Below are positions 30,511 through 43,204 of a stretch of 64,000 nt of DNA, one piece after another. The stretch is taken from positions 11,095,501 to 11,159,500 of the forward strand of contig JAMJFZ010001133.1 of NCBI GenBank assembly GCA_026225945.1, in the 5' to 3' direction. The stretch's first letter is position 1, and each line of letters begins with the position of its first letter. Under the pieces are notes generated by a model. It saw nothing but the letters and a program-made list of their open reading frames with translations. It had not been told where the DNA came from and made no database searches. The DNA comes from Cricetomys ansorgei. Taxonomy: Eukaryota > Chordata > Mammalia > Rodentia > Nesomyidae. Both the position numbers and the translations under genes were made by a program.

Positions 30511-33500
30511 TATCTAGAATGCAGTCAGAGGAATTGGTCAAGTCTGCAGCAGAAAGAAGCCTTCGTTATGATCCAGAACTAAGGTCCTGGAAAGCTGGAC
30601 ACAGACTGAAAAGGTAAAATCACAGACACCAGGGAATGGGGGAAAGATTCATGAACAGACTGGCCAGCACACAGGAAGCCAGCAGCAGTCCTATCTCAGC
30701 ATGCGTGGAAGCCCAGCACATCCTGCGGAAAGGCTTCACAGCAATGAGGTGGACTTAGCATTCGCATGTTCAAGACGGCTCTGGGAAGTAATTTCAGAAA
30801 TAGCCCAGATGCAGGACTGAGTCCATTACTCTTTTGTGATTCTTGATCATTAAAATAGTTTGGAACTTGGAAACAGGCTGACAGCAAGAACTTGCCAGTC
30901 GCTTTCTTTGGAGTAGGGGTTGAGATAGGTTTACTTGAGGTTTAATCTGTGTGTTTGGTGTTACATCTTTTCCCTTCTTCACCAAGGTGAAGTTCATGGA
31001 TATTTAATATCACAATGTTTATTTCAGGGCCTATAAAATATCTCTTCCTCACTTTCGAAACTTAGTTTTCAAAATAACTTTATGTTTACAGTCAAATCAA
31101 GTCACACCACTTCAACTCACGTACAGGTCTTGCACCAGACTGATACATTTGCCATAATAAAATCTAGGCCAGCACACCAATGACGTTTCCATTAGGGTTT
31201 ACTTTTGATATAAATTGGTTTTTAACCAAAAATTAGAGGGGATGCACCACCCACACACTTTCAGTGTTCTGTCTTTTTTGATTTTCATTCCTTGATGTAA
31301 TCACTCTGTTGCTCATTGAAGCTCACATCATGACTGGCTACAAGTGTCCTTGAGCAATGTACGACATCACACCGTTAATGCTTATTGCTTAGCCTTCTTC
31401 AGTGGCTCTCACTCAGCAGTCTGGCTATTTCAGTAAGTTCTTAATGTGTGCTTTATCATTGTGGTATCATTTGGATGATTGTATGCTAGGCTGACACAGG
31501 GTAGAGGCAGCAGGTCCATTGCAGGCTCACTGTTAGCAGCCAGCTGGAGGTTCAGCCAAGGCTGCGGTGGTAAACCTCAGATGTTCCCCCGAGACACCAT
31601 CCTGTCCAGCTCTTTCCTCAACCTGTCCCTTTGTCTTGTTTTCTGTCCCTCCTAAATGCTTTTCTCTGTGGTTTGATGCAAATGCAGGGTCCGGCTGCTT
31701 TTATAGTCTTGCTCACTCTCTAGAGCGGCAAGGATCATAGAAATAGCCATTGCTGACAACATCACTATTGGCTTTTCAGATGAGAGAGGGTTCAGGGCAC
31801 TGTGGTAATGGGTCAAGAATGGGTTTTAATCATTAAGAAAAGAATTACGTACATTTCAGGGCAAGCTTAAAATTTCCACAGGTATTGTGGTTCTTCCAAT
31901 GTTTTGAAAGAAAGGTGCAAGAAACAACATATATGCATATTTAAATTCCAATGTTATATCATCAATTTCTTGACACTAGTAAAGTCTACAAATCTAAGCA
32001 CATCATTCCCTTACCCTGTCTGTGCGCATCTGTAGTTTTCTTTGCCATCAGAGTCACGGAATTATTACTATTAAACATTTTTATGGTTATTATCCAATCT
32101 AATCCATAGACAGTCCACGGAATGCAGAGCACAGCGCTCATCAAAGCACCAACAATTATCCCTGTAATTCTGATGATAACATTCACTGGGCTGGCTGTTC
32201 TCCTGCTCTATGAGGCTCAGCAGGTATCCATGGACATGGGCTCAGCTTTACAGGACACAGACATGCTCCGAACACAACAGCACAGAGCTCAGCCTCTGAG
32301 TTCGGCTCTAGAAGAGTTTTATTTATTCCAAAGGGTACAACTACGAGGAAAAGTCTGTTGGAGGTTGCATTCTGTGAATTGCTTACTCATCTAGAGTCAT
32401 GCTATATAGTGTGTCCCTTCTGTTTTAGATGACCTGGGTGGCCTTATCCTAGGTAGTAACTGGATTACTCTTTCTTTTACGCATATGTGGCAATGTGGGT
32501 ACTGGACAATACAGGTGAACTCATGAGTAATTCCTTCTCTGTATTAGCTCTGAGTCTTTGAGACCAAGTACTGCAGACACATCCTTTCCTGATTGTCTTC
32601 TTTCTAGCAACATTAACCCACCACCCCTCATTTTCTAGTCCAGTCTTAGAATTTATTGATGGCTTTCTTATGTGGAGTCTGGGAAAATGTATTCATGTGC
32701 CAGTTCAGCAGCTAACATTTATGAACGACTGCAAAATGAACATTTTACTGTGAAGTAAAGATACTTAGTTGGATAAGACATTTGGTTTGGGCCTCAAGAG
32801 AAGCTTAGAAATGGGGAAGGGGAGTCATTTTTATCCCTTTTAATCTGAAGAGGTTGCCCTGCCCAACTGGCTGCATCTGGATAGCTCCTCTGCTCTGGGA
32901 CATCTTCACCTGGTGTCCAGCTCTCTGTGCACCCTTGGTAGGGCCCTCCCTTGTTCACATCTGGGACTCAGAATACGCCCACGGAGAATGGTAATGATTC
33001 CTTCTTGGCTCTGAGAGTTTCCTGGGTTTTCTGACATTACTCTGTGTGGAAGAGGATTGGCCTGGCTGTCAAAACATGCTAGCAGTTGAATGGATTCTAT
33101 TGAGAAAAGGAAAAGAAATGCATGCACACATGTGTGTACACAGCAGCTAACTCAACCAGTCCAACTTTCCACGGCCATTGTTCAACCCCTAGAATGGCCT
33201 GTGCCTAGCAGGAAAGGAAGAGGCCACCCAGAGAGGCATTTCCTCAAGCAAGATTAAGCGGAGTCTGGGGAGACAGGACTTGATCAAAAGGAAATGGAGA
33301 AAAGTGCTCTGCCTCCAACAGAGTGGTTCTGGGAGAAGACAGAATGATGGGAACTTAACAACTCAGAATCTCAACATAAATAAAACTCCATTATCACCAC
33401 CGAGCCAGCTAGGGGCTTCTGTAGAACTGCAGGACCCCACCCCTCACACACATCAAACAGCCGCACATTCCATCTCGGGCAACTTTTTCCAGTGACACAT

Positions 33501-33778
33501 TTCAGTCCTTCCTCTGGCTAGAAGACGTTTCTAATGTCTTACCCAAATCCCTCCTGCCACAGCTGAAGTTCAGTCTTGCTTGCAGAGTTTCAGTGGAAGT
33601 GGAAAAGAAGCCATCACTTTTTCCTCTTTCTGAACCCTCCAGGCATTTGATAACTTCAAAAATAATTCCCCCTTTGGTCACTAGAGTATCTTTCTGAATT
33701 GGTAATTCAAGAGAAATTTTTGTCAAATCTTTACATTCAAGGGACCAAGTTATAATTATCCAACAGATTTAAGTGCTG
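30511..33778. other. Repeat-poor block, no gene recognised
   Basis: In about 3.3 kb I recognised no SINE, LINE, LTR or simple repeat. ORFs at 31986-32186 (minus) and 32122-32394 (plus) are hydrophobic in part but overlap each other antisense and match no family I know. This may be conserved non-coding DNA or just unique sequence. Confidence 0.4.
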
Positions 33779-33935
33779 CCCCTCCCCAGACACAATACCC
33801 CCTCCCCAGCCATAGCCCCTTCCTTCCCAGCCACAGACTGCTCTCCCCAGCCACAGGCCCCCCTCCCCAGTCACAGTCCTCCTCCCCAGCCACAATCCAC
33901 ACCCCCATCCCTAGCCACAGTCTCCCCCTCCCCAT
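33779..33935. repeat. Degenerate CCCCAGCCACA minisatellite
   Basis: About eight units of 17-23 bases built on CCTCCCCAGCCACAGNCCC occur with drift in both length and sequence. Confidence 0.88.
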
Positions 33936-36900
33936 CTGATTTGTTCAGGAAAATCCTTTGCTCTGGGTTCTCTATTTCCACCCAGAACACAGCTCACTGC
34001 TTAAAGAGCACTTTGTTCTGTGTTTCTGGAACCCAGTATGTATTGCACCAGTGACAATGAGCTGGTCACTCAGTATAAACTTATTCACACAGGTTCACAT
34101 TAGCTCTCAGAAGGAAGAGCCGCCCCAGAGCCAAGCATGTGTCCTCCCATGTCCACACATGTGTACAGATGTGGGTCCGGGACCCGCTCTGCCCATTTGG
34201 CCATCCTGAAGCACTCATGGCCACTCTCCCAGCTCCGGAGGCTGTCCCCACAGCTACCCTTTCACACTGTGGAGCTGGATAGTTGTTGGCATGACCCAGA
34301 GGACAGCAAGCCAGATTGGGCGGGGGAGCATTCCATTATTGTAACACAATGCCATAATAGGATACAGAATTCTTTTCATATTAATTCTTATACAAGAGGG
34401 ATCTTCAAGCTCAAGTTTTACACTGAAAAGGGAGATAGAATGCAGCCAGCCCTTTGTTGTGTTTTTGAAACCGGAGTTACCATATTCATCCAGCTGAGTA
34501 GCACAGGGCTCTCTGACCCTTACCACCCTGCTCAGAACATCTCCTGGTGGCCTTGGCTGCATGACTCTTACCCTGGCAGCCCATGATGCTCTTGGGAAAC
34601 TGGTCCTACTGGAAGAATGACTTGTTCTTCTTGCCCCATGACCAGGGTGCTTTTGGGTGTGGAGTCAAAAACCTCACCAGGCCACCTCAGAGACCTCTGA
34701 CTTGTGCAGCAGGCCAAGCTGATAGGCTGCCAGCTGGTTTCTAAGTCAAGTGCTCCCGAAGCCCCCAGCCACCCACCGCTGGGGTTTGGGTGATAGGCTC
34801 TCTGGCAGGTCTGGAGGAAGGCAGGGTATCCCGCTTCCTATGTAACTCTCCCCACATCTAGCAGAGCCTTCTGAGTTACTTGATGACAGGCCATCTCATA
34901 GACTGGATGTGGGTGCTGCCATCCAGAAACCTAGATGCTATTTCAAACCTGGCCATGATGCTCTGGGTTTGGTTTCCTACCACAGAGTCTGAGTAGAGAA
35001 GCCATCGGTAGAGACTAAGCAAGGTAGCAAGAAGAACAAGCCAGTCTTCCAGTAGGGGCATCTTTTTTCCTTCATTCAAGCGTAGGCAAGGAGTTTAGCA
35101 GCCTTTGTAGCCTAGGCCGTCTCAGTTCAGTACGCTATCAGCAGTGGTGTGAGTGGAAACATACCCAAGGAATTTCCTATGGATTCAGGAGCTCTAACAT
35201 GCCTATGATAGCAATTTAGATTCTCACCTTTAATCCATTTATTACAGACGTTTATCTAGACTATATAGTGACAGTACAAAATCGTCATATATTTTAAGTG
35301 CAAATAAGTAGCGTTCTCCAAGCCTGTACTCACCAGGTCCGCAGAAACCCCTTTCAGGTATTCACCAAGGTAGTTGCTACCTAGGCTCTATTGCAGCCTC
35401 TCTTAATGCTATGGGGAGATGATGACACTTTTTTTTTTCACTTCCCTTGTTTTTTCAGTGAAAGACATTCCATATATAAATGCAAATGCTGAATACCAAC
35501 CAAGAAAACTAATACAATTTATGAAAAATTAACATTGCTAAAGAGGACCACAGCATCCCCTCCTCCTCAGGCTACAACTCTGAGGGTCACCAGCAAGTGA
35601 CCACGATTTAATGAAGTGGCACTCCCTCTGATTAGGACAAAGTGGGCCTGGCATCTTCCACAGCATAGCTACCCTGTTTCTGAGCATGCCAGGCAAGTGC
35701 GGAACATTCTCCCAGCCCGAGGGAGCTGGCAGTGGACAGTGAGGACATTCCACTGAAACTGGGCCATCAGGAGCTGAAGACAAAGGCAGCTGATTCAAGT
35801 GCACCGAATTGGAGTTTCTCTAATCAAATATATTAAATTCACCATCATTCTTGATTGTTTTAATGGGAAGAAGGGGCAGCTGTGCCTTTCATTTTTCTGA
35901 GCATTTTATTTTGTGCCATGGGGAAAGAAGAAGGGGAGGGGAGGGAAAGTCAGCTGGAAAGGGAAGGGGGTAGAGATGGCAAAGAAAGCTACAGGAAACT
36001 GATGTCCTTTGTCTTAAACATAAAATGATTTCGCATGCTGTTCAGCTCCACATGGAGAGTTCCCAGAGCTGTCACTCACTGAGAATGCCCCCAGATACTC
36101 TGCTTAGAAAGCATTCTCACATAGGAGTAGAAAAGTAGCCCACGAACAGATTTGGGGCTCAGAACACTCAGCAAAGAACCCTGGTGAATAGTGTTAAGCA
36201 GCTTTGCTTCACTGGCCACGTGGAAACCTGCTCAGCAGAACATTTTCCCCCTTGATATTTGTGCTTTGTACAAGAATTAAGTCTTAAGACACTTAGGGGA
36301 AACTCATCTCTACTCCTTTTGTAATCTTCTGGGAAAAGAGCAGAATCCACAAAAGGTCCCTTTTTGCCTTTTGAACACCGAGTTTAAAATCCCACTGAAG
36401 CATCCTGGCCCGAGCTATTTACTTTTTAAATAGTTTAACAGATGGTCCAAGAGAGAGGTTTCCTGCCCCAAGTGAGCACTGCTTATAGTGCTCCTTGGTG
36501 TGTTCCTTCAGCTTCAGAGCAGAGCTCCGGTGTGTGATGTCACTTCCTCAAGTCTGCTGTGCTGATAATAGGATGAAGCTGAATGAGATAGCAACCAAAC
36601 CTTCCCCTGTGAAGTCAATTAGATGGGCCCATGCTAGGCGAGAGAGGCCAGTAGACATCATGTTGGTGACTGGAGCTTCTTATACCCAAGTGCCAGTCTC
36701 AGAGGGAACAAAGGGCTATGGCCTGCGTGCAGCTTCGGGCTCACAGACTCTCACAGGCTAACTTGAGTCACCCAGGGGAAGGGCTTTGGAAGCCCGTGCC
36801 TGTTACAGCCTGAATCCAGCCTGTTTCTGAGCTGGAATGCGAAGGCAGCTGGCCGTGTCAAAGGGCCAGAGAATAAAGCCACAGTGTAAAATGAAGACCC

Positions 36901-37639
36901 AATTCACCAGAGAGAAGATGCTATTAAACCAGGCTTTGCTTCCCCAGACACTTCCTTGGAGGCCCCCTCGGAAACAAATGAATCTTTTCCTCCTCTGAGA
37001 AAGTAGGGTGGAGGCTCCTTTCAGAAAAAAAAAATGTTATTGGGCTCTCTTTAAATGTCCTCATTTGAGGGGAATTAAAAGGAAATGTCATAAGACAGTG
37101 TCTATACACTCAGGGGCATTGTATCAAGTGACACAATGCAGGCGAAATGAAGCTCTCATCCTTTCGGGGAATCTAATAGCTCCATCAATCAGCTTGGGCC
37201 TCCTGTCATCTACAGTAGGCTCCAGCCTCTTCAAGGAGGTCCTGTGATTTGCCATGAGACAGCTGGGTAAATCGGGCTAAGGAGAGGAAGAAATTTGCCA
37301 GTGTAGTCTTTTTCACTTTCCCTCCCTCCCTCTGTCAGGCACAATGCCCCTTTGTCTCCAGGGCTCTCTTCCCTCTGGGCATAGCCTCAACAGGCATGGT
37401 GGCAAAGGTCAGAGGAGTAGTTCAGCTCCCAACTTGCTCTTCAGCAGCCCTGGGAAGTGAGTGGGGTGTGTGTGTGTATGAGCCTTGTCAGCAGCCTGAG
37501 AGTTATATCCAGAGCTGGCAGGCTCCAAAAAGCGTCTGTTGTTCTCAGCGAGGGCAAGGGTGGTGCTCAGGTGGCTGCGTCTCCCCATCTGTGGCTGGTC
37601 CTTAGGTGCTAAGGCAATGCAAAGGTGGGAGGCTGTGGA
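33936..37639. other. Repeat-poor block, no gene recognised
   Basis: Apart from short homopolymers, no transposon was recognised over about 3.7 kb. It contains an octamer ATGCAAAT near 35481. ORFs at 34137-34586 overlap antisense frames and show no family. Confidence 0.4.
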
Positions 37640-37750
37640 ATCAGGAGAGAAAGCACAGGGCTGAGAGCCAAGTGACTGATTCCATCGCCAAATTTACCCA
37701 GTGAACCTGTGTCAAGTCCCCTTGCCTCCCTGTGATGCAGATTTCCAGGT
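37640..37750 (+). mobile_element. Probable MIR fragment
   Basis: AATCAGGAGAGAAAGCACAGGGCTGAGAGCC, CAAATTTACCCAG and TGTCAAGTCCCCTTGCCTCCC follow the sense MIR order with strong drift. Confidence 0.4.
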
Positions 37751-37875
37751 AGACCTCAAGGCTATCGAGGGTGATGAAGCCAGTGTCTTTCAGGCCTGGT
37801 GATGTGACCGTGATACCGAAGTGACAGCTGAGGATGTGGGGCAGGAGACATCGGCTTTTAAGGCCGACAGCCTCC

Positions 37876-37965
37876 ATCTGAATCCTGACCTTACCACCAT
37901 ATGGTTTTGTTCAAATTATAAAGCTTCTGTTTCTCCCTTGAGAAAGTATCAGGTTAATCCTCAAC
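37876..37965 (+). mobile_element. Probable second MIR fragment
   Basis: ATCTGAATCCTGACCTTACCACC, GTTCAAATTATAAAGC and TTCTGTTTCTCCC resemble MIR from the AATCCCGGCTCTGCCAC block onward. Confidence 0.45.
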
Positions 37966-38288
37966 TACCACACAAATACATTGCGAGTTTAATGGCTGGA
38001 CTCAGAAGAGAGAGTCTGGATTGGTGCCAGCACACAATCCATGCAAAACCTTAGCTTTTCTTGTAACCCGTCAGTGTTGACCTAATAAAAAGCTGCGTTC
38101 ATCCAAAAGCCTCAAAAATTTTAAAGAAGTCATATTGTAAATTCACGCCATAGGTTCCAAACACTAATTTTAGAGAAAAAGTTGAAAAAAAAATCGTAAC
38201 TTATTGAAAGATGGGATTATAGATTGATTGATCTTGCCAAGTAATTTTGTTAATACACAATCTATCTCAGTATCTCTCAGTTAAAAAT

Positions 38289-38442
38289 GGTGAGCGTGTA
38301 TGTGTGTGCATGAGTGTGTGCATGCGTGCGTGTGTGTGCATGTGTGTGTGCGTGTGTGTGTGTGCATATGTGTGTGTGTGTGCGTGTATGTGTGTGTGTG
38401 CGTGTGTGTGTGTGCGTGTGTGTGTGCGTGTGTGTGTGTGCA
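38289..38442. repeat. Complex TG microsatellite
   Basis: About 150 bases of TG with regular CG and CA variants (TGTGTGCGTGTG units). It gives long cysteine/valine- or threonine/histidine-rich ORFs on both strands that are not genes. Confidence 0.95.
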
Positions 38443-38597
38443 GCATGCGTGTTTGAGTGGAGGTACATGTGCGGAGGCCGGAGGACAGCTTTCAGGAATT
38501 GTTTCTCTCCCTCCCCAATGTGACCCAGGGATTGAATGCAAATTGTCAGGTTTATGTGGTAATCGCTTTTACCCAGTGGGACCTCCTGCCGGGCGGA
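38443..38597 (-). mobile_element. B3 SINE (antisense)
   Basis: GCGGAGGCCGGAGGACAGCTTTC, GGAATTGTTTCTCTCCCTCC, GGATTGAATGCAAATTGTCAGG and TTTTACCCAGTGGGACC follow antisense B3. The TG tract is the expanded SINE tail. Confidence 0.85.
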
Positions 38598-38715
38598 TCT
38601 CATCTTTTAAGAGGATAAAGGTCACAATGATCAATCATTCTTTACTGGAAAAGAACCCTTCTTAAGCCGACATATGTCTACAGGTTCTTTAGGAACGTAC
38701 AGATTTCTTTTTACT

Positions 38716-38905
38716 AAAATGATTTATGTGTGTGCATGATGTGCGTGTGAGGGGGCCGCATAAGCTGAGCTGAGCCTGTGAGGACAACTTTGTGGAGTTG
38801 GTTCTCTCCTTCAACCTTTCTTTGCATGGGTCCCAAGGATCAAATTCAAGTTGCCAAGCGTAAGTGGTGCCTTGACCTCTGAGCCATCTCATTATGTCAG
38901 CCCCA
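38716..38905 (-). mobile_element. B3 SINE (antisense), second copy
   Basis: GAGGACAACTTTGTGGAGTTGG, TTCTCTCCTTCAACC, GGATCAAATTCAAGTTGCC and CTCTGAGCCATCTCATTATG follow antisense B3. Confidence 0.85.
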
Positions 38906-40814
38906 CCCAGGTTCTTTTCATATATATAAAATGTATGTGTCTTCTATTTGTTGCCTCCTGTGGGCATGAGATGGTTTCCCTCCTCTGTCACCTATATGAG
39001 TCTCATCTTGAGAAGCCTTGTCTGAGGAGCTGTTAGCTAGTCAGCCTCTAAGTAGCTGTGTCAACAGGCTGTGATAGTCTGCTTTTTTTCTTGTTAACAC
39101 AGCACACACATGTATGTCATCTAGGTGGCACACAGCAGAAAGAACTTCCCGGAAGTGAGCAGAAGGATTGGCAGGACCTGTACTGTTCCATTCTGCAATC
39201 TTCCTGCCTCCACACTTGGGTTCATGTGGAAATAGCTCTCCTCACATCCCTGAAGAGCAAACTGAGCTCATTTCTAAAAGGTGGGCTCCTTTCCTTTCTA
39301 TGGTATTTTGACTATATTGACTCCTCGGGCCATTACCCACAGAGAAGCCGAGGAGCATTCCTGTGAACTCACATGTGTGGGCATTTTCGATGCTCCTCAG
39401 ATTCTCCTGGTCCTTCGGCAACTCTTCTCCTATTTTGGCCCAGTCCTGGGAAAGAAGGGCACCCGAGTTCATCTGTCCCTTTGTGCCTGTCTTTCCCTGG
39501 CAGGATTAACAGGAGCCCCGAGCTTAGAGAAGACTATTTCTTTTAAGCAGGCGCACAGGCTGCTCTCATCAGCTGGGAATCCGGCCATATTCCGCCTTCG
39601 CCCGCCCTTGTGGAGTTGAGGGCTAGTTGGGCAGGCTGGATATGAGAAGCTGGATGGCTCCCCACCTCCTACTGATTCAGGTTCTTACATGGAGGTCTCA
39701 TGTGTTTTGAATTATAGAAATGCCAGCCACACCCACAGCGAAATACAAGCACCAAAAAGCCTCCGAGAGCCAAGCGTAAGTGACTCTGTAACACTGTCTC
39801 TGCTTGTGCTGGCTCTCTGAGACTGGCTTCCACTAAGGCCAATGGGCCGGAGCTCCTGGCTTTTGTTTGGAACCAGGATGCCTCATTTCTCATGCTTTTC
39901 TTTACTTTCTGCTGCCGGCAGCTAGGGCCCTGCCACTGTCGCATTCTCTCTGCAATAGCAATTCTCCATGGGAGATCTCTTCAAAGTCAGAAAGAAACAC
40001 ACAGAAAATCCATTAGGCTCAGAATCAAATCTCATTCTGGTAAGGTCAGTGTCTCTTGCTGGGACCTGCAAGCCTGTTGGTGCTTTGGCTCAAGGGTCCC
40101 TCCGGCCAGACACAGACATTAAGTGCCATGATACCTCTCTGCTCGTCTGGGCCTGGGTCCTCCGATCCACAGATGGCACCAGGAACTGCTTCTTCCTTTC
40201 TGGATCTGTCTGCTGGTGAATGGAGAAAGGAAGTGTGGTGGGCTATTCATCCAAAGGGGCTCTGTCTTCTCAGGTTTAAGGGGTTTCTTTTAAGATGATT
40301 CTGACTGCAAATAACATTGTGCTTGTTTTTCTTTTGGGAGACTTCAGTTCTATCTGGGAGCTTGGTAAGTGTTAAGAGCCTGCTTGAAGTTGGCATGCTG
40401 TCTCTTCATGTGGTTCTGAGTTCTCATGCGTTACTTACTTCTGATGTGGTATCTGTAAGCCGAGGAAAGCACTTCCCCTCCCCCTCCTCGCTCTGGCTCC
40501 TGCTCAAAGTTATAAAATAAGAATTCTTGGTTTCTGTCTTCAATGTTTACTCTCTGTTTAGGGCTGAGAACACGTCCTCAGTCACTCCAAGGAGCTTTGA
40601 CGTTCATTTCCTCTTTGCTCCATAGTGGGGGTGGGGGACACCAGGAAGTCTCAGAAGTGAGCCTGGGAGGTGGGATCAGGTGGTCCCCTTCCCAGGAAGT
40701 ATTCCTGAGTGCACACTCAGTATTAGCACTATGCTAAGAGGAACCCAGCCCAGTCTCTACCTGTGGACCTTCAACCTACCTGAGGACAAAGCATCCCACC
40801 ATCCTCTTTTGTAA

Positions 40815-40816
<2 letters not shown>
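38906..40816. other. Unique sequence, no gene recognised
   Basis: No transposon recognised. Many overlapping short ORFs lack domains. A weak exon shape at 39718-39775 is discussed in the findings. Confidence 0.4.
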
Positions 40817-40866
<50 letters not shown>

Positions 40867-41122
40867 AGGTACATGTTTGTACATGCATATGTATGTGTGT
40901 GCCTTTTGTTTGAGACAGGGACTCTCATTAGCTACCTCTAGGTAGGCTAGGCTAGCTGGACAGCAGGCATCAGGGATTCCTTTGTTTCTACTTCCTACTC
41001 TGCCGTTGCTCAGACTATGTGCTCTGTATGCTAGCTGTTGTGCTTTATACCTGGGCTCTGGGGAGCTGAACTGAAGCCCTTCACACACTGAAGGCACAGA
41101 CATCACTGACTGACCTCTCCTC
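40817..41122 (-). mobile_element. TG microsatellite plus composite SINE
   Basis: About 23 TG units (40817-40863) are followed by TTTGTTTGAGACAGGG, ACTCTCATTAGC, TAGGCTAGCTGGACAGC and CTGACTGACCTCTCC. It has the same architecture as the copy at 18181. Confidence 0.65.
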
Positions 41123-41309
41123 ACTCTCTAAACTGGCAAATCTGAAGATCATAACCATTTCCCAGACTCTTTCACCTCTCTCAAGTTCTGGGACTTATTG
41201 ACCACGACACTTTTAAGGCCTTATTTTATTTAGCAGAGGCCTCTGAACTGGTTAATTTGAATGCCATGGGAAGTGGTACCACACCATGGTTAGAAACAGT
41301 TCTTTAGTC

Positions 41310-41435
41310 TGTTCACATCCTGCTCTGATTTGTCATCACTTTGTGACCCAGGTCAGTTATATAGCCTCCCAGGGACACAGTTTCTCACCTATTAAATGGG
41401 AAAATGTCTGAAAGCCTAGGAGGGAAACTGTTCAG
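41310..41435 (+). mobile_element. MIR SINE (sense)
   Basis: TCCTGCTCTGATTTGTCATCAC, TTTGTGACCCAGGTCAGTTAT and CACAGTTTCTCACCTATTAAATGGG match sense MIR core. Confidence 0.75.
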
Positions 41436-42084
41436 GCCATCAGAGAAGGGGTTCTTTGTCAGCCACTTGAATTTAAATGATTGGAATGCCTAGCAGAAAA
41501 AGGAGTGTTTGAGTCGGTGTACAGATTTAAGCAACCACATAGCAGGGACTGGGCTCTAATTCTCAGGATCAGAGAACAGGGCACAGAGGCTGGGGCTCTT
41601 GGCAGCTGGAGTCTGAGGTGCTAGGTCTGCAGGCTACCAGAGTCTGCAGCTAACTGTACTTGGAGCCAGAAATGCCTTGTCCTAGAATGACTTACGGAAT
41701 CCAGCAGGAGGTTCACAGCTTTTGAAGAGGGGACAGATTTCACAAAAGGAAGAAGTATTCTAAAACAAGGAAATAAACCAAATTGAATCATGCCAACTAT
41801 AGCGTCTTCTTTGTTTCTGCTGTCAAAAGGCTCTCAGTGAACAGTCAGAGACCCATGGCTGCAGTGTTCCATTCCGGTTGCCAGCTGATTTCTCCACATG
41901 CAATAGAAATAAGATACATGGTCATACAGTCTCAGACCATTGGTGGCGTTGAGTTTTGATGTTTGAGTGTGGTGATGTAAGGTAAACAATGTTGATCTTT
42001 CCCTGATCCGATCCATCTCTGAATACATCAGAACCTTCCAATAGCTCCTCGATTAATGAGTGACTTATATATACTCCTTCACAT
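41436..42084. other. Unique sequence, nothing recognised
   Basis: No repeat or gene structure recognised. Confidence 0.4.
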
Positions 42085-42470
42085 GATTGACATCCCCTTC
42101 AACTCCCTTGAGCTATAGACAGAAGGGACTGCATGTTTGGGTCGCTTCCCTCAATTTCCTTGCTACAGTCTTCACCGCCAAAGCCATGGTGACCTTTGGG
42201 AAGTGACTAACTCATGACGTCTGATTTTTCATGGATTGGACTAATATCCTGGTAAATGAGACTTCAGAGAACTTTCTTGTTCCTTCCACCATATGAAGAC
42301 ACAGTGTCTGAATGAGGAAATGGTCCATCCCAGACAGTTTCACAGGCTCTCTGATCTAGGACCTCCAGCTTCCAGAACTACAAGGTATACATTTCTGCTA
42401 TTTCTAAGTCAGTCAGCCGTGTGGTATGTTACTGTGATAGCTGGAACAAACCAACCACTGTCATGCCTCA
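42085..42470 (+). mobile_element. MaLR (MLT1-like) LTR
   Basis: GGTGACCTTTGGGAAGTGACTAACTCATG, GATTGGACTAATATCC, TTCCTTCCACCATATGAAGACACAG, ACCTCCAGCTTCCAGAACTAC and GTGTGGTATGTTACTGTGATAGC follow the 3' two thirds of a mammalian MaLR LTR. No internal region was seen. Confidence 0.72.
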
Positions 42471-42714
42471 TGGACCACACGCACTATCTCCTCACAGAAG
42501 CTTGACTATGTTTTGAGCCCACTCTGCCCTGACCTTCGGCCGCTGCCTCTTTTATCTTTTGGAGTGATTAATCTCTCCTCCTTATCAAGAGCCTTTTTGT
42601 GGAGAAAACTTTCTACTTTTGTCTCAAGTGATGCTGCTTGTAGATTCTTGCATAGCAGAACCTGCATCTATCTTTGTAATTGTGACTTTTCTGCAGCCGG
42701 TAATTGCTGGCTTA
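42471..42714. other. Unique sequence between MaLR and L2
   Basis: Not recognised as repeat. It contains GTGATTAATCTC and a pyrimidine-rich CTGCCTCTTTTATC stretch. Confidence 0.3.
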
Positions 42715-42800
42715 ATATGTTTGTGAGCTCTTGGGGGCCAGAGTTTCTCACATTCTTACATTCTTGGGTACTTAATAGAATTGTTACTGAATTGAAAAAG
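42715..42800 (+). mobile_element. L2 LINE 3' end
   Basis: TTTGTGAGCTCTTGGGGGCCAGAG, TCTTACATTCTTGGGTACTTAATAGAATTG and TACTGAATTGAA match the L2 terminal motif. Confidence 0.6.
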
Positions 42801-43204
42801 AACAAGTATACAAGCCCAAAATAGATTGTTTACTTTACCAAGGTATTAAGATGCTTTAAGCGCTTGAAGATGGGTCCTAACCTTGAGTAGTTAATCTGAG
42901 ACAAAGAAAAGGACCCATTTGGCTATGCTTTAAGAAAAGTCAGGGCACTCTTCAGGATTTAGAAATGCCGGGTTGACCTAAGCAATGGGCAAATGTGGTC
43001 TCAGACTTAATTCTTTCTTCAGAACCAACTGATCTGTAGTCACAAGTTCAGATTTCTGAGTTCTTACCCATGTGTTCCTCCCAAATGAAGTTCTGCAGGC
43101 TGGGGCTTGAAAGCAGACACCGTTAACGCGCTCACCTGGTCATTCTGAAAATGCACGAAAAGTTGGTGAGTGTAGAATGGAAGATGTATAAGTACTTTCC
43201 TAAT
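42801..43204. other. Unique sequence, nothing recognised
   Basis: No repeat or gene structure recognised. Confidence 0.4.

Noticed and set aside
31986..32394. Overlapping antisense ORFs with possible membrane segments
   Set aside because: Two short ORFs on opposite strands of the same DNA, without splice sites or homology that I can name.
38277..38665. Cysteine/valine-rich and threonine/histidine-rich ORFs on both strands
   Set aside because: They are translations of the TG microsatellite.
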